From contig NZ_BQXY01000002.1 in assembly GCF_024341905.1 (NCBI RefSeq), positions 372,001 through 436,000 of the forward strand: DNA of 64,000 bases, read 5' to 3'. Under the pieces are notes generated by a model. The model saw only the letters and a list, made by a program, of their open reading frames with translations. It was not told where the DNA came from and made no database searches. Source of the stretch: Clostridium folliculivorans (GTDB lineage Bacteria; Bacillota; Clostridia; Clostridiales; Clostridiaceae). The translations under genes and the position numbers were made by a program. Below are positions 53,199-62,490 of the stretch, piece by piece. The stretch's first letter is position 1. Each line of letters opens with the position of its first letter.

Positions 53199-53319
53199 AA
53201 GTTCACTGAAGCGGCTTTCTTCAGTGAACTTTTTTTTGCAGTGCAACCTTAAAAAGCTTATAAAATCATTAAAATATCTAGGGTTAGCTGGAGTGAAAAT
53301 TTTAACCTTCCTATACAGT
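53199..53319. repeat. Dispersed structured repeat, copy 9 (central hairpin lost)
   Basis: First hairpin AAGTTCACTGAAG / CTTCAGTGAACTT (53199-53231) with eight T works as the terminator of the ArsR-type gene. The CTGCC/GGCAG hairpin is missing; the distal arm remains (AAAATCATTAAAATATCTAG, GGTTAGCTGGAGTGAAAATT, CTATACAGTAAAA). Confidence 0.7.
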
Positions 53320-53328
53320 AAAATAACT

Positions 53329-53368
53329 AAAGCACGTAAATTCATTTTATATGAATGTAACGTGCTTT
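53329..53368 (-). terminator. Terminator of the GH43 gene
   Basis: AAAGCACGT (53329-53337) pairs with ACGTGCTTT (53360-53368), with an ATTCAT/ATGAAT inner helix. Confidence 0.7.
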
Positions 53369-53403
53369 TAACATATATCATAATATTTACTATATAAATA
53401 GCT

Positions 53404-54819
53404 CTATTTACTCATCTTCCCCCATATAGCTAGACCTTTTTTATTGATTCCAGTGAACACTAATGTCGATTTGTTGTTTTCCCAATCCCAAGCAGGAAGA
53501 ATCTTACCTTGAAACTGATCTTCTTCATTATTTGATAAACTTATAGCAATATCATTATTTCCTTCAATACTCCATTTAGCGTTACCTTCTTTATCTATCT
53601 TTCCATTTGACCTAAAGGTATATTGTTCAGATGGTATTATATCATTATTATCCTTTGCTAGTAATATAACATCCCACTGTCCAGGAATTGCATCCTTTGA
53701 TATTTTTTGTTCTTTTTCTCCTGCATATTTTTCCGGAGATACCATTGGCCAACCATCTTTAGACCATTCAATTTTTCTTACATTTAAATAAAACCAATTC
53801 GAATCTTCTTCTGTTCTTATATGATGATAGATATAATAATCATCCCCATCCTTTAAAACCGAATTATGACCAGGTGCTAACCACCCTTCGCTTTCCCCAA
53901 ATCTATAGCCACCCATAATTTTATTTCCTACTTCATTCGGTTCTATTGTTGTGTCAGTCATATCATTTCCGTTAATATCTAAATAAGGGCCATCAATATT
54001 ATCAGACCTTCCTACTCTAACATTATAATCTTTCGATAAGGAATCATAAGACTCAAACAAATAATATTGTTCCTGTGTATTATTATATACAATATACGGT
54101 CCCTCCACAGCTCCGCTTACAGAGTTATTTCTAGAAGATATATTCTTGCCTTTATCTAAAGAATCAACTGGTTTTCCTGTATTCTTATCAAGCTTAACTA
54201 TATAAATACCAGTCCAAAAAGAACCATAACTCATCCACATATCACCGTTTTTATCATAAACTATATTAGGGTCTATGGCGTTCATTTTATCGCCTTCTTC
54301 ACTCTTAATAACAGACCCCATATCCTCCCATGGCCCTTCTATTGATTTACTTCGTTCTAATCCTATATATGATTTATTCTTACCAAAAGACGAAGCAGCA
54401 TAATATAAATAATAATAATCCCCAATCTTAGTTATGTCAGGTGCCCATAGCCCTTTAGCTCCAGTCCACTCATAAGCACCGGCGGGCACTCCTTCTAAAG
54501 CTTGACCAACAAATTGCCAATTTATCATATCTTTCGATTTCCTAACCTGTATTCCAGGCGTTGCAGGTCCACCAACTCTAGCATCAGTAGAAAAAACATA
54601 ATACGTATCATTGTCTTTGAAAACTGATGGATCATGGGTATTTAACTCTCCCCATTTACTTTTATCATTTATGACCTCTACATCTCTAAGTTTCTCTTGT
54701 TTTATTCCACTTGGAAATGTTATATCTTTTAAGGCTTTTTCTTTATTAGCATTAGATGAACAACCAATAAAACTAGTTAAAAAAAGTAGTGAAATTGTTA
54801 TCTGAAAATATCGTTTAAT
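53404..54819 (-). CDS. GH43 endo-arabinanase-type lipoprotein, apparent ATT start
   Basis: A 471-residue family GH43 enzyme cutting alpha-1,5-arabinan outside the cell. There is a lipoprotein signal (IKRYFQITISLLFLTSFIGC; Cys20), then the five-bladed propeller with catalytic D63 (NTHDPSVFK), D183 (AIDPNIVYD) and E239 (AVEGPYIVYN), and a C-terminal Lipocalin_5-like beta domain (QWDVILLAKDNN). The first in-frame ATG (54528) would drop the signal peptide and D63. The frame is open to 54819, where ATT stands 7 bases after AGGAGG, with an in-frame TGA just upstream. So ATT is probably the start, or an ATG-to-ATT lesion. First gene downstream of the GH51 gene. Confidence 0.85.
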   Translation of the reverse strand: MKRYFQITISLLFLTSFIGCSSNANKEKALKDITFPSGIKQEKLRDVEVINDKSKWGELNTHDPSVFKDNDTYYVFSTDARVGGPATPGIQVRKSKDMINWQFVGQALEGVPAGAYEWTGAKGLWAPDITKIGDYYYLYYAASSFGKNKSYIGLERSKSIEGPWEDMGSVIKSEEGDKMNAIDPNIVYDKNGDMWMSYGSFWTGIYIVKLDKNTGKPVDSLDKGKNISSRNNSVSGAVEGPYIVYNNTQEQYYLFESYDSLSKDYNVRVGRSDNIDGPYLDINGNDMTDTTIEPNEVGNKIMGGYRFGESEGWLAPGHNSVLKDGDDYYIYHHIRTEEDSNWFYLNVRKIEWSKDGWPMVSPEKYAGEKEQKISKDAIPGQWDVILLAKDNNDIIPSEQYTFRSNGKIDKEGNAKWSIEGNNDIAISLSNNEEDQFQGKILPAWDWENNKSTLVFTGINKKGLAIWGKMSK

Positions 54820-54959
54820 ATTAAAACCTCCTTTTCAATTGCTAAAGTTTTTTTAATTTCTACTCTTGTTTTAGCTGTATACCTAAAAATCTATGCTAGC
54901 CACTTTAAATCGTTAGTTTTAGCTCACATAAAATCCTATACAGTAAAATAGGATTTAGC

Positions 54960-55002
54960 ACAGCAATTTAACTTGTGCACTAAATCCTAAATTAGAGAAT
55001 AA
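54960..55002 (-). terminator. Hairpin between the GH51 and GH43 genes
   Basis: AGGATTTAG ... CTAAATCCT with CACA/TGTG inner pairing. On the minus strand it is followed by ATTTTACTG, a weak T run, so it may attenuate read-through rather than stop it. Confidence 0.5.
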
Positions 55003-55025
55003 TATTATGAAAATTATGTTTTGAA

Positions 55026-56522
55026 CTATTTATTACAACTAATTCTTATCATATTCCATGAGAGTTTCGGAATAACTATATTTAAACTACCTTCTCTAAC
55101 TTCAGGAATATCTACATTCCTTGGTTTAACATTTTCAGGATTTTCGAAAGTATTAGTAGCATTAAGATCTGGACCATCTAATACAACATGTTCTATAACC
55201 TTTAGCCCTCCAAATGATCTTAACTCTGCTGATAATTCTACATCATCAATTTGATCACAATTAAGTGCAAATATAGTTATAGTATTGTCTTCTTTATTAT
55301 AAGTAGCTGTTGATTGCACAATTGGTATTTCACCATGTAAATTGGTTTTAAAAGTCGGCGCATCAAGCAAGACATTTAGCACTTCTCCTCTACCATAGGT
55401 GGATACCTGTTGAAAAGGATAAAAAGTAGTCTGCTTTAGAACCGCCCCTCCCTTTCTAGTAAAAATAGGCGCTATAACATTAACCAATTGAGCAAGACAC
55501 GCTATTTTAACTCTATCAGCATGCTTAAGCAATGAGCACATTAATCCTCCAAACACTAGAGCATCTAATAAGGAGTATATATCTTCCAATATAGGCGGAG
55601 CAACTTCCCAATCAGTAAGCTTTATCTTCTTCTGATACCAAACATTCCATTCATCAAAAGAAAGATACATAGTTTTATTACTTCTTTTTTTGGCTTTTAC
55701 ATAATCAGCTGTGCTTACGATTGTATTAATAAACTTCTCCATATCTGCAAAGGATCCTAAGAAATCCTCAATGTTACCAAAGTTCTCATAATACCTATGG
55801 CAGGATATGTAATCAACTTGTTCATAAAGATATTCAAGAACCGTTCTGTCCCATTCAGGAAAAGTTGGTATTTCAGCATTTGAGCTTCCGCATGCTACAA
55901 GTTCAATTGTTGGATCTACCCATTTCATTATCTTAGCAGCTTCTAAAGCCTTTTTACCATAGTCATCTGCATTCAAATGACCTATCTGCCATGGTCCATC
56001 CATTTCATTCCCTAAACACCATAATTTAAAATTATGTGGTTCTTCATGTCCATTCTTCTTTCTTAGTTCGCTTAAATCTGTATCACCAGGGTGATTACAG
56101 TATTCAACAAAATATCCAGCATCTTGAGGAGTGCCAGTACCTAAGTTAACAGCTATCATAGGCTCAATATCAGCCTTTTTTGCCCAATCTACAAACTCAT
56201 CAATTCCAACTTCGTTTGTTTCAGTTGTTCTCCATGCGTAATCAAGTCTCCTAGGTCTATCTTCTTTAGGTCCTATACCGTCTCTCCAATTATATCCAGA
56301 TACAAAATTTCCACCTGGATATCTAACCATAGGAACCTTTAGTTCCTTAATTAATTCCATAACATCTTGTCTAAATCCTTGATCATCTGCCGTTGGATGA
56401 TCTGGCTCATATATTCCTGTATAAACTGCCCTTCCTAGATGTTCAATGAAAGAAGCAAACATACGTGGATCCACTTCTGAAATCTTATAATTTTTGTCTA
56501 CAAAATATTTTACTTTTTTCAT
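55026..56522 (-). CDS. abfA: GH51 alpha-L-arabinofuranosidase
   Basis: A 498-residue intracellular enzyme releasing arabinose from arabino-oligosaccharides. The catalytic acid/base is E173 in LWCLGNEMDGPW and the nucleophile E291 in SFDEWNVWY. FIEHLGRAVYTGIYEP and VRYPGGNFVSGYNWRDGIGP are typical of the family. No signal peptide. ATG 56522 follows AAAGGAGAAATAGTT. It is in the araNPQ operon, 46 bases after araQ, so the imported oligomers are its substrate. Confidence 0.95.
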   Translation of the reverse strand: MKKVKYFVDKNYKISEVDPRMFASFIEHLGRAVYTGIYEPDHPTADDQGFRQDVMELIKELKVPMVRYPGGNFVSGYNWRDGIGPKEDRPRRLDYAWRTTETNEVGIDEFVDWAKKADIEPMIAVNLGTGTPQDAGYFVEYCNHPGDTDLSELRKKNGHEEPHNFKLWCLGNEMDGPWQIGHLNADDYGKKALEAAKIMKWVDPTIELVACGSSNAEIPTFPEWDRTVLEYLYEQVDYISCHRYYENFGNIEDFLGSFADMEKFINTIVSTADYVKAKKRSNKTMYLSFDEWNVWYQKKIKLTDWEVAPPILEDIYSLLDALVFGGLMCSLLKHADRVKIACLAQLVNVIAPIFTRKGGAVLKQTTFYPFQQVSTYGRGEVLNVLLDAPTFKTNLHGEIPIVQSTATYNKEDNTITIFALNCDQIDDVELSAELRSFGGLKVIEHVVLDGPDLNATNTFENPENVKPRNVDIPEVREGSLNIVIPKLSWNMIRISCNK

Positions 56523-56568
56523 AACTATTTCTCCTTTTTAGTTTTAAAGCTGCTACTATATGTTAAAA

Positions 56569-57456
56569 CTAACCTTTTACTCCGCTTATTGCCACAGACT
56601 CTATAATCCACTTTTGGAAGACTATAAATACAATTATAATAGGAAGCATTGCAACTACAGATGCTGCCATTATTAGTGGATAATCAGTTTGAATTGCATA
56701 TGTTGCGTTAAATGATTGTATAACAGTTTGAATAGTCATTTTCTCTGGTGTACTTATATATATAGCTGGTGCTAAGAAGTCATTCCATATTCCCATGAAC
56801 CACAGTATTATCTGAGCAGACAAGGCTGGACCAGTTAGAGGGAATATTATCTTATAATATATTTTAAAGAAGGAACATCCATCTATTTTTGCTGCGTCTA
56901 TAATATCATTAGGTATACCTTGTATATACTGTCTTAAGAAGAATATCATCGTTACGTTACCGAATAATCCCGGAACTATAAGTGGTAATAATGAATCTAC
57001 CCAACCTATCTTTGAGAAGAAAACGAATTGAGGAATCATTACAACTGGGAAAGGGATCATCATTGTACCAAGTAAAGCTAAAAATATCTTATTTTTATGT
57101 GGAAAATTAAGTTTTGCAAAACTGAAAGCTGCTAAACTTGATGTAAAAGTACCTACTACAGTAACTGTTACCCCAACCTTTAAGCTGTTTATGAAACCAC
57201 TTAATAGCGGCCCCTTTTCCCATATTTCAGAGTATTTACCCCAAACGAAAGGTTTTGGTATCCATACTGGTGGTAATTGGAACACTTGGAGTTTCTCTTT
57301 TACGGAAGTAGAAACCATCCAAAGCAATGGTACTATCATGACCAATGATCCTGCTAACAATAAAAGAAATATAATTATATTAGCTATCTGAGTTCTTCTT
57401 TTCATTCCTGACATTTCGTATTTTGGTTTCTTTTTGATTGTTTCAGTATTTAGCAC
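56569..57456 (-). CDS. araQ: ABC sugar permease, AraQ type
   Basis: A 295-residue permease of the MalG/AraQ group with six helices and the EAA loop (IDAAKIDGCSFFKIYYKIIFPLTGPALSA) near residue 205. Start is GTG 57456 after AGAGGTGATATAA. With AraP and AraN it forms an arabino-oligosaccharide importer; no ATPase is in the operon, so an MsmX-like shared ATPase is expected. Confidence 0.92.
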   Translation of the reverse strand: MLNTETIKKKPKYEMSGMKRRTQIANIIIFLLLLAGSLVMIVPLLWMVSTSVKEKLQVFQLPPVWIPKPFVWGKYSEIWEKGPLLSGFINSLKVGVTVTVVGTFTSSLAAFSFAKLNFPHKNKIFLALLGTMMIPFPVVMIPQFVFFSKIGWVDSLLPLIVPGLFGNVTMIFFLRQYIQGIPNDIIDAAKIDGCSFFKIYYKIIFPLTGPALSAQIILWFMGIWNDFLAPAIYISTPEKMTIQTVIQSFNATYAIQTDYPLIMAASVVAMLPIIIVFIVFQKWIIESVAISGVKG

Positions 57457-57475
57457 TTATATCACCTCTTTCTTG

Positions 57476-58363
57476 TTAGCTTTCGAAGAATGTATCATTA
57501 TTTCTAAATTGAATTAGTGTAACTATAAATATGAATATCGCTAGAAGCCATGCAACTGCACAGGCATATCCCATTTGGTAATTTTTAAAGGCCTTATCCC
57601 ATAAATAGTAAACTATTGTTGCTGCACTATAGTTGGGACCACCATTGTCAGTCATTATGTTTGGTTCAACGAACATTTGTGAACCACCTATGATGCCTGT
57701 TATAACCATATAGAATGTAACCGGCTTTAAAAGTGGAATTGTGATATATTTAAATATGTTAAAAGAAGTTGCTCCATCTAATTGAGCTGCTTCGTAATAG
57801 TCTTTTGAAATACTTTGTATACCTGCTAGGTATAAAAGCATAGAGCCTCCAAGACCCTTCCATATAGCCATCCCCATAATGGCTGGCTTAACAGTAGTTT
57901 CATTAAATAACCAGTTTGGTCCTTTTATATGGAACCAACTATCTAATAATTGATTTAGTAGACCGTAGTCTCCGTTATATACCCATCTCCATAGTATTGA
58001 TACAGCTGCTACAGAGGATATAACTGGTATATAATAAATAACTCTAAAAGCTTTTATTCCGAATATTTTTCTATTCATCATTAGTGCTAATGCTAAAGCT
58101 AAAATAAGTCCGATAGGAATACCAATCATCATAAATACTGTATTATAAAGCGATCTCCAAAAGTTTATATCATGGAACATATCTTTAAAGTTTTGAAGAC
58201 CTACAAAATGTATATCACCTATTGAGCTCCAATCAGTGAATCCTGCATAAAGCGAAAACATTAACGGGCCAAAGGCAAAAAGGAAAAAACCAAGTACTGG
58301 TGCAAGAACAAATAATAGACCTGCTTTACGCTCTTTAGCATAATAGTCTGATTTTATAGCCAT
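57476..58363 (-). CDS. araP: ABC sugar permease, AraP type
   Basis: A 295-residue MalF/AraP-type permease with six helices and an EAA loop (YEAAQLDGATSFNIFKYITIPLLKPVTFY) near residue 195. It follows araN and precedes araQ by 19 bases. ATG 58363 follows AGGTGGTGGAATC. Confidence 0.92.
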   Translation of the reverse strand: MAIKSDYYAKERKAGLLFVLAPVLGFFLFAFGPLMFSLYAGFTDWSSIGDIHFVGLQNFKDMFHDINFWRSLYNTVFMMIGIPIGLILALALALMMNRKIFGIKAFRVIYYIPVISSVAAVSILWRWVYNGDYGLLNQLLDSWFHIKGPNWLFNETTVKPAIMGMAIWKGLGGSMLLYLAGIQSISKDYYEAAQLDGATSFNIFKYITIPLLKPVTFYMVITGIIGGSQMFVEPNIMTDNGGPNYSAATIVYYLWDKAFKNYQMGYACAVAWLLAIFIFIVTLIQFRNNDTFFES

Positions 58364-58500
58364 GATTCCACCACCTATTATTATATTAATTACCGCGCTT
58401 ACCTTATTATTTCTAGCTATTTTTACATTTAAGTACTGAATCTTTATTTATTGCAGAAGAATAATGGTCTCTTCTGCAATAAATAAATGATTATTTTAAA

Positions 58501-59871
58501 TTATTTCTTCTTTTCTTTCTTTTCTCTTTCAATAGCTTTGTCTAAAAGTTCTTGCATCTTAGGTTGAACTTCTTTACAGTAAGCTGCTGCTGTCTTCTTA
58601 CCATCTAAAACTGGTTGAATTCCTTCGAAGAACTTATTGATCCATTCAGCATTGTAAGTGTACTCTGCTGGCATTGATCTACCAGTATTTTCAATTATAT
58701 TTAGGAATTCTTGCTTATTTTCAGGTTGAATATTTGCATTATTCACATATTCATTCTTAGCCATTGACATTAAGTTTGGAACCTGGATTTGCATTTCTGA
58801 AACCATCTTATTTGCATCTTTATCTGTTGATAAGAATGTTGCTAAGTTAACAGCTTCTTGTGGGTGTTTTGTATTCGCTCCAACTGCAAAACCAACTGAT
58901 CCTAACCATGTAGCCGACTTACCAGTTGCAGGGCTTGCTGGATATGGTATTATGTCATATTTGAAAGGAAGATCCTTAAATGCTGCTATATCCCATGGAG
59001 CTACAGCAAAAAATGCTAATTGTCCTTTTAACCATCTTTGATAAGTATCAAGTGTTTGACCTTCTTGTGCCGAAGGAGTTATTTTATTTTTTAAAGTTTG
59101 ATCTGCGAAGAATTGTAATGCTTCAGCGAACTTTGGATCATCAACAGTTACTTTTGTCTTAGATTCATCTAAGAAGTCTGCTCCGTTACTCCATACAAAA
59201 CTTTGAAGTGTCCAGTTAACATTTAAACCAGTTCCCCATTGATCCATTTTTCCATCGCCGTTTGTGTCCTTAGTAAGCTTCTTACAAACATCAATCCATT
59301 CATCCCATGTATAAGGCTTATTTTTATCTGGAAGAGGAATTCCGGCTTTTATAAACATATCTTTGTTATATCCAAATCCGAAAGGTCCTATATCCTTTGG
59401 TAGCGCATATTGATCTCCTTGTCCAATCTTTTCACCATCGTATTTATATTTTGCAAGTCCTTTTGGCCATATATCAGATAAATCTAATATTTTAGCTTCT
59501 TCTGCCTTTTTAAGATACGGAGTCATATCCAATATATTTCCTGAATTAACCCAAGCTTTTACATCTCCTGGATTCATGTATAATACATCGGGTAGTTTCT
59601 TTGATGCCATTGAGGCTTGTATTTTTTGTCCATATTGATCAGCTGTAGTAGAAACGATCTTAACCTTTACATTTGGATACTTAGCTTCAAATTTCTTTAT
59701 TACTTGATCAAAAACCTTAGTTTCTTGTGGTTGTCCATAACACATCCAAGTAAGTTCGATTTTTCCATCAGATGAAGCAGTTTCTTTCTTATTTCCACAA
59801 CCTACAAATACTGACGCTACTACTACTGCAGTAATAAGAATTGACATTATTTTTTTTGATCTTTTTAACAT
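58501..59871 (-). CDS. araN: ABC sugar-binding lipoprotein, AraN type
   Basis: A 456-residue extracellular solute-binding protein of family 1. The signal peptide ends at lipobox Cys25 ([11 protein letters not shown]). It has typical binding-protein features ([13 protein letters not shown]-like lobes, [25 protein letters not shown]). It captures arabino-oligosaccharides for AraPQ. ATG 59871 follows GGGGGAGAATGT. Two upstream promoters and an AraR box control the operon. Confidence 0.92.
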   Translation of the reverse strand: MLKRSKKIMSILITAVVVASVFVGCGNKKETASSDGKIELTWMCYGQPQETKVFDQVIKKFEAKYPNVKVKIVSTTADQYGQKIQASMASKKLPDVLYMNPGDVKAWVNSGNILDMTPYLKKAEEAKILDLSDIWPKGLAKYKYDGEKIGQGDQYALPKDIGPFGFGYNKDMFIKAGIPLPDKNKPYTWDEWIDVCKKLTKDTNGDGKMDQWGTGLNVNWTLQSFVWSNGADFLDESKTKVTVDDPKFAEALQFFADQTLKNKITPSAQEGQTLDTYQRWLKGQLAFFAVAPWDIAAFKDLPFKYDIIPYPASPATGKSATWLGSVGFAVGANTKHPQEAVNLATFLSTDKDANKMVSEMQIQVPNLMSMAKNEYVNNANIQPENKQEFLNIIENTGRSMPAEYTYNAEWINKFFEGIQPVLDGKKTAAAYCKEVQPKMQELLDKAIEREKKEKKK

Positions 59872-60051
59872 ACATTCTCCCCCTTGATAGTTTTAAACGT
59901 AGAATTTTAATGTTTTGTAAAATTATTTAGTTTAGGCCTATACTTCCATGAGTTTAAAGCTTTTAACTCATTTTTCTTTTGTTTTAATATTATATGAAAT
60001 AATATTAAGCTTGTCTTCGTCTTTCTCTCTTTTAAAGATTGAAAAGCAGAG

Positions 60052-60115
60052 GAAAACATTTTACACTTTCAAACTCAACAATTATAGTGTATAATTTTCT
60101 AGTAAACATTTTCAT
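60052..60115 (-). promoter_or_regulatory. cre-like sites in the araN leader
   Basis: GAAAACATTTTACACTTT (60052-60069) and GTAAACATTTTCAT (60102-60115) resemble CcpA cre sites (pattern TGnAAnCGnnnnCA) with TG in place of the central CG. A third copy, GAAAATATTTTACACTTT, lies at 60686-60703 beside the second promoter. Confidence 0.4.
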
Positions 60116-60180
60116 TTTCGTTAAAAAAATATTTATTTTCTCACTATTATTGCTTTTTCATTTGTTTGTTCCTTGATTAT

Positions 60181-60208
60181 ATTATAACTCGTATAAATAT
60201 TAAGTCAA
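60181..60208 (-). promoter_or_regulatory. araN promoter P1
   Basis: On the minus strand TTGACT (60208-60203), 16-base spacer, TATAAT (60186-60181). It gives a leader of about 300 bases. Confidence 0.65.
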
Positions 60209-60622
60209 TGCTTTACTTTAAATTTATTTAAAATATTTTATAATTTATTAAAACAAACATGTGAATTCCTGATTTTATGCGATTATAATACGTTTTTAAA
60301 TATATTTAATTTACATTATGCTAAATATAATTTATTAGAAATCAACCTTTTTTGGTGTTGCCAGTCTTTTTTAACTAGATTTATTATAACCAAGTTCTAC
60401 TATATACCTACAAAAACACATTAGTTTAAAATCCTTTAAAAAGAAATCAAGATATGCTTTTAAACTTTACTAAATTAATGAAATACAACTTAATTATCAA
60501 AGATCCATTTAAAACCTTCATAGTTCACATTGCATAATTTTAAAACAGATTCTATTGCAATGTATTAATTCAAAAGTATAGTAATAATTAGATATAGTTT
60601 TATGCCAGATTGAATTTATCAT
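60209..60622. other. Gene-free part of the araN leader region
   Basis: About 400 bases of AT-rich sequence with no credible open frame, repeat copy or conserved RNA. Confidence 0.4.
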
Positions 60623-60675
60623 ATTTGTACGGACATCTATACTATTAATATTACATTATTGAGCATACAAGTCAA
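60623..60675 (-). promoter_or_regulatory. araN promoter P2 with AraR box
   Basis: TTGACT (60675-60670), 16 bases, TAATAT (60653-60648) on the minus strand, followed by ATTTGTACGGACAT (60623-60636), an AraR-type operator just downstream of the -10. Confidence 0.6.
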
Positions 60676-60884
60676 TGATTTCAAAGAAAATATTTTACAC
60701 TTTTATTTAATTATACCCCTTCATTATACATTAAGTTAAATCATATACTATTTTATGTTATTTATTTGGATTTAGAAAACTTATTTATATATTGTGTTAA
60801 ATTCAACTTTATCATTTTATTTTTTCATAACAACTGACATAGCAAAAAACAAGGAGAAATACAAAATTCCCCCTCACCTCGTCC

Positions 60885-61520
60885 TCACTTATTTTTTTTA
60901 CACATGCACCTTAACCAATTCTTATCTTCTATCAGATCAATTTCTATTTTTCCAAAACCCACATCCTTTAATAACAGTTCAAGCTCATCAGAACTAAATA
61001 TATTCATATTCCCTACTTCCTCAAATTTTTCATTTCTTTCTTTAAATTTGTCGCTTCTATACATTTCATTTATAATTACAAAAGTCCCTTCAATCTTTAA
61101 TATTCTTTTTATCTCTTCAAAACAACCTTTAATATTAGGCCAAAAGTATATTGTTTCTACAGCAGTAATTAAATCAAACTTTTCATTTTTAAAAGGAATA
61201 CTCTCAGCAGTTCCCTGAAAGATTTCTACTTTATTTTCATCAATAAGTTTCTTATTCAAATCAATAGACCATTTAACACAATCATCTGAATAGTCCATAC
61301 CATAAACTTTTCCACTCTCAGCTTTTTCCGCTAACCGATTTACTGTTTTTCCTCCCCCACAACCAATATCTAAAATAAAACAATTCTTATTTACATCAAT
61401 TTTTTCAAGCCCCCAAGTAGTGAGATTATAGTGACTTTCATTCATGTTTTCAACAACTATCTTCCCTACATCACCAGTGGGTCTTCTACATTGATTCAAT
61501 CTTCTAGCAATTTCACTCAT
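60885..61520 (-). CDS. Class I SAM-dependent methyltransferase
   Basis: A 211-residue methyltransferase (UbiE/Methyltransf_11 type). The SAM-binding motif I is FILDIGCGGGKTVNRLAEKA near residue 50, motif II KVYGMDYSDDCV, and FDLITAVETIYFWPNI follows. The substrate is unknown. The longer frame begins next to the ribosome site, so ATG 61520 (9 bases after AAAGG) is chosen. It stands alone upstream of the araN regulatory region. Confidence 0.9.
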   Translation of the reverse strand: MSEIARRLNQCRRPTGDVGKIVVENMNESHYNLTTWGLEKIDVNKNCFILDIGCGGGKTVNRLAEKAESGKVYGMDYSDDCVKWSIDLNKKLIDENKVEIFQGTAESIPFKNEKFDLITAVETIYFWPNIKGCFEEIKRILKIEGTFVIINEMYRSDKFKERNEKFEEVGNMNIFSSDELELLLKDVGFGKIEIDLIEDKNWLRCMCKKNK

Positions 61521-61948
61521 ATATAACATCCTTTCTAAGCTACTAATTTTTATAGAGAAACTACTTCAACCAGAAAACTATCTCCAAAGCTTTTATAGTT
61601 TCTAGTTATAAAACCTAAAAACATAAGTTTTACAATCAACTGCTACATCTGTAAGAATAAAAACAACCAGCAGTGTTGCAAGACAAACTCATTCTAATTT
61701 ATCCTTCTTTAAATATTCTTTCCATGTTCATATAAAATATCTCAATCAAATATCTATATACAGGCATCACTCAAACTAAAATGATACCAACTTTCCTCAT
61801 AAGTTCAATTTCATTCAAGCACATACCCCTTATTGCAAATTACATTTTTAATAAAGTCTCATTTCACTATTATTGTAAAATAAAAATAGCCATAATCCAT
61901 TTATATCAATGAATTATAGCTACAACCAATTAAACATATAAAGTTTTG
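61521..61948. other. Gene-free stretch, nothing recognised
   Basis: AT-rich spacer between methyltransferase and cold-shock genes. Confidence 0.4.
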
Positions 61949-62015
<67 letters not shown>

Positions 62016-62027
62016 AAATATCAACTA

Positions 62028-62225
62028 TTAAGCTAAAGTGATATTTTCAGCTTGAGGTCCCTTAGGTCCTTGAGCTACTTCGTAGTTTACTTTTTGTCCT
62101 TCTTCAAGACTCTTGTAACCTTCTTTTTGGATTTGTGAGAAATGAGCGAAAACGTCTTTTCCATCTTCTCCTGTTATAAATCCGTATCCTTTTTCTGCAT
62201 TAAACCATTTAACTGTACCAGTCAT
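62028..62225 (-). CDS. Cold-shock protein, CspA family
   Basis: A 65-residue single-stranded nucleic acid chaperone: RNP1 KGYGFITG and RNP2 DVFAHFS are both present in the [17 protein letters not shown] context, and the family ending GPQAENI follows. Length is standard. ATG 62225 follows CGGAGGTACACAG. The roughly 260-base gene-free region upstream leaves room for the long, temperature-sensitive leader usual for csp genes, which I could not fold by eye. Confidence 0.96.
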   Translation of the reverse strand: MTGTVKWFNAEKGYGFITGEDGKDVFAHFSQIQKEGYKSLEEGQKVNYEVAQGPKGPQAENITLA

Positions 62226-62490
62226 TCTGTGTACCTCCGAAATTTTATTTTTTTCTTAAACTTCTGTAATAATTCACAATAAAATTTCGATGTCCTCATA
62301 ATAATAAGCACTAATTGAAATATATTTGTGTTACATTATTTACGTTTCATTTAAGTTACATTTATATAATAACATTAATATTTATATAAATCAACCTCTT
62401 ATTTTTAATTTTAGTAATAAAATCTAATTTTTATTATAAAAATAGTTCTCGAATCCTATGATACATCTTTATGCATGTAATACAAACTAA

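Noticed and set aside
53404-54528. GH43 gene starting at ATG 54528
   Set aside because: This start has no ribosome site and removes the signal peptide and catalytic HDPS motif, while the frame continues open to the ATT at 54819 behind AGGAGG.
60794-60997. Plus-strand frame at the end of the methyltransferase gene
   Set aside because: No ribosome site, low-complexity composition, and it overlaps a clear gene on the other strand.
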